Below, piece by piece: positions 62,494 through 64,000 of a stretch of DNA of 64,000 bases (positions are counted from its first letter, which is position 1; every line of letters begins with the position of its first letter). The stretch is taken from the NCBI RefSeq assembly GCF_003046175.1, contig NZ_PZZM01000001.1, positions 186,001 through 250,000 on the forward strand. The letters run 5' to 3'. The notes below the pieces were generated by a model. It searched no databases. It worked only from the letters and a program-made list of their open reading frames with translations, and was not told the origin of the DNA. The translations under genes were made by a program, and so were the position numbers. The DNA comes from Bosea sp. 124. GTDB taxonomy: Bacteria; Pseudomonadota; Alphaproteobacteria; Rhizobiales; Beijerinckiaceae.

Positions 62494-64000
62494 CCAGACG
62501 GTTCGCCCACGGCTTGCCCTGTCGCACATCTCCAAGAGCTTTCCGGGCGTGAAGGCGAACGAGGACATCAGCCTCAGCGTTCGGCCCGGCGAAATCCATG
62601 CCCTCCTCGGCGAGAACGGAGCCGGCAAGTCGACGCTGGTCAAGATCATCTACGGCGTGCAGCAGGCCGACGAGGGCACGATCGCCTGGGACGGCGAGAT
62701 CGCCGCGATCCCGTCGCCCAAGGCGGCGCGCAGGCTCGGCATCGGCATGGTGTTCCAGCATTTCTCGCTGTTCGACGCGATGACGGTGATCGAGAACATC
62801 GCACTCGGGCTTGACGAGGCGGTCGACCGCGACGCGCTGAAACGCCGCGTCGCGGCGATTCTGGAAAGCTATTCGCTGCCGCTCGACCCCGAGCGCGAGG
62901 TCCACACACTGTCCGTCGGCGAGCGCCAGCGCATCGAGATCGTGCGCTGCCTGCTGCAGAAGCCGAAGCTCCTGATCATGGACGAGCCGACCTCCGTGCT
63001 GACGCCGCAGGAGGTCGACAAGCTGTTCGGAACGCTGCGCCAGATCGCGTCCGAAGGCTGCGCGATCCTCTACATCTCGCACAAGCTGCACGAGATCAAA
63101 GCGCTCTGCGATGCGGCCACCATCCTGCGCGGCGGGAAGGTCGTCGCGACCTGCGATCCGAGAGTCGAGAGCACCAAGCGCATGGCCGAGCTGATGATCG
63201 GCGCCGAACTGCGCCAGATCGAGCATGGCCCCGGCGGCGGAGCCGGCGCCGTGCGGCTCTCCGTCTCCGGATTGACGCTCCCTGGCGAATCGCCTTTCGG
63301 CACCGACCTCGAAGCGGTGAGTTTCGAGGCCCGCGCCGGCGAGATTCTCGGCATTGCCGGCGTCGCCGGCAATGGCCAGTCCGAACTGCTGACGGCGCTA
63401 TCGGGCGAGAGGCCTGCCAGCCGGCCCGACGCAATCCGGCTCGACGGCAAGCCGATCGGAACGATGACGGCCGGCCCGCGCCGGGCGCTGGGGCTCGCCT
63501 GCGTGCCCGAGGAGCGCAACGGCCATGCCGCCGTGCCGGATTTCTCGCTGGCCGACAATGCCGTGCTGACAGCGCGCCACCGTCTGCCCTTGACGCCGCT
63601 GGGCATCATCAGCACGGGCGATGTGAAGCGCTTCGCCGATTCCGTGATCAAGCGCTTCGATGTCCGCACCACCGGCACCGCCGCGCTGGCCCGCTCGCTG
63701 TCGGGCGGAAACCTGCAGAAATTCATCATGGGCCGCGAGATCGGCCAGCAGCCCGGCGTGCTCGTGGTCTGCCAACCGACCTGGGGGGTGGATGCAGGTG
63801 CCGCCGCCGCGATCCGGCAGGAACTCGTCGATCTCGCCGCGAAGGGCTCGGCCGTGGTGGTGATCTCGCAGGACCTCGACGAACTGCTGGAGCTGGCCGA
63901 CCGGCTCTGCGTCATCAACGAGGGCCGGCTTTCGGCGCCGCGCGAGGTGGCGAGCCTCGGTATCGACGAGATCGGGCTGATGATGGGCGGCGTCCATGGC
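62477..64000 (+). CDS. ABC transporter ATPase, nucleoside/BMP-associated type, cut by window edge
   Basis: The 508 residues seen have two ABC domains. The first has Walker A GENGAGKST, signature LSVGERQRIEI and Walker B LLIMDEPTSV. The second is degenerate, with GVAGNGQSELL, signature LSGGNLQKFIMGREI and an altered Walker B, as is usual for transporters of the BMP (nucleoside) type. The frame is open at the right edge. Its overlap with xdhC and its place after the xdh genes suggest uptake of purines or purine nucleosides; the permeases and binding protein should follow beyond the edge. Confidence 0.93.
   Translation, partial: MKQPPDQTVRPRLALSHISKSFPGVKANEDISLSVRPGEIHALLGENGAGKSTLVKIIYGVQQADEGTIAWDGEIAAIPSPKAARRLGIGMVFQHFSLFDAMTVIENIALGLDEAVDRDALKRRVAAILESYSLPLDPEREVHTLSVGERQRIEIVRCLLQKPKLLIMDEPTSVLTPQEVDKLFGTLRQIASEGCAILYISHKLHEIKALCDAATILRGGKVVATCDPRVESTKRMAELMIGAELRQIEHGPGGGAGAVRLSVSGLTLPGESPFGTDLEAVSFEARAGEILGIAGVAGNGQSELLTALSGERPASRPDAIRLDGKPIGTMTAGPRRALGLACVPEERNGHAAVPDFSLADNAVLTARHRLPLTPLGIISTGDVKRFADSVIKRFDVRTTGTAALARSLSGGNLQKFIMGREIGQQPGVLVVCQPTWGVDAGAAAAIRQELVDLAAKGSAVVVISQDLDELLELADRLCVINEGRLSAPREVASLGIDEIGLMMGGVHG

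Noticed and set aside
1..64000. CRISPR arrays, tRNA or rRNA genes and insertion sequences
   Set aside because: I saw no regularly spaced repeats, cloverleaf sequences, rRNA-like stretches or transposase frames; the repeats present are short palindromic elements.

Overview
The window is a 64 kb piece of high-GC chromosome from an alphaproteobacterium of the order Hyphomicrobiales (Rhizobiales). The evidence is the cytochrome c maturation operon beside a FeuPQ-like two-component pair and an HtrA protease, a Rhodobacter capsulatus-type gene transfer agent (GTA) cluster, a rhizobial-type class 3 asparaginase, DUF-type proteins common in this order and short palindromic intergenic repeats. A Bosea-like genome is my best guess, but this is inference. 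No rRNA, tRNA, CRISPR array or insertion sequence was recognised.

Region 1 (1-8.5 kb, all minus strand): a small PepSY-like protein, an OmpR-type regulator with its histidine kinase, ccmI-ccmE-ccmF-ccmH for haem ligation, a single-PDZ HtrA protease, and a second OmpR-type regulator cut by the window edge. Region 2 (8.5-24.5 kb, minus): an apparently complete GTA structural cluster, from a small-terminase-like gene to the 1300-residue baseplate protein. It has a good sigma70-type promoter in front. Between the capsid gene and the head-tail connector gene it is interrupted by two secreted chymotrypsin-fold serine proteases on the opposite strand; this is the most unusual arrangement in the window. 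A palindromic repeat also splits terminase from portal.

Region 3 (24.6-29.5 kb): a LOG-family protein and an M20 peptidase that overlap by four bases, an AT-richer island with a small disulfide-rich secreted protein, a HerA-like ATPase (DUF853) and a DUF2267 protein. Region 4 (29.6-34.6 kb, plus): methylmalonyl-CoA mutase subunits mutA and mutB with a thiD-like kinase between them; the mutase chaperone meaB lies at 45.4 kb. Region 5 (34.7-39.3 kb, minus): a small secreted Tyr/Gly/Pro-rich protein and a four-gene polyamine ABC importer (potFGHI order).

Region 6 (39.4-50.9 kb): a DUF3750 protein, a lytic transglycosylase, a PLP-dependent gamma-lyase/synthase divergent from an Lrp regulator, two tandem DUF900 lipoprotein hydrolases, meaB, a pyrrolidone-carboxylate peptidase, a Tat-exported parallel beta-helix protein, a class 3 asparaginase, an alpha/beta hydrolase and a stand-alone RAM domain. 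Region 7 (51-56 kb, plus): malic enzyme fused to a phosphotransacetylase-like domain, an orphan peptide-binding protein and a D-amino-acid transaminase. Region 8 (56.1-64 kb): purine catabolism, with guanine deaminase divergent from xdhA-xdhB-xdhC and an ABC ATPase of the nucleoside-uptake type that runs off the right edge. A palindrome in the divergent promoter may be the shared operator. No gene-free stretch is much longer than 300 bases.
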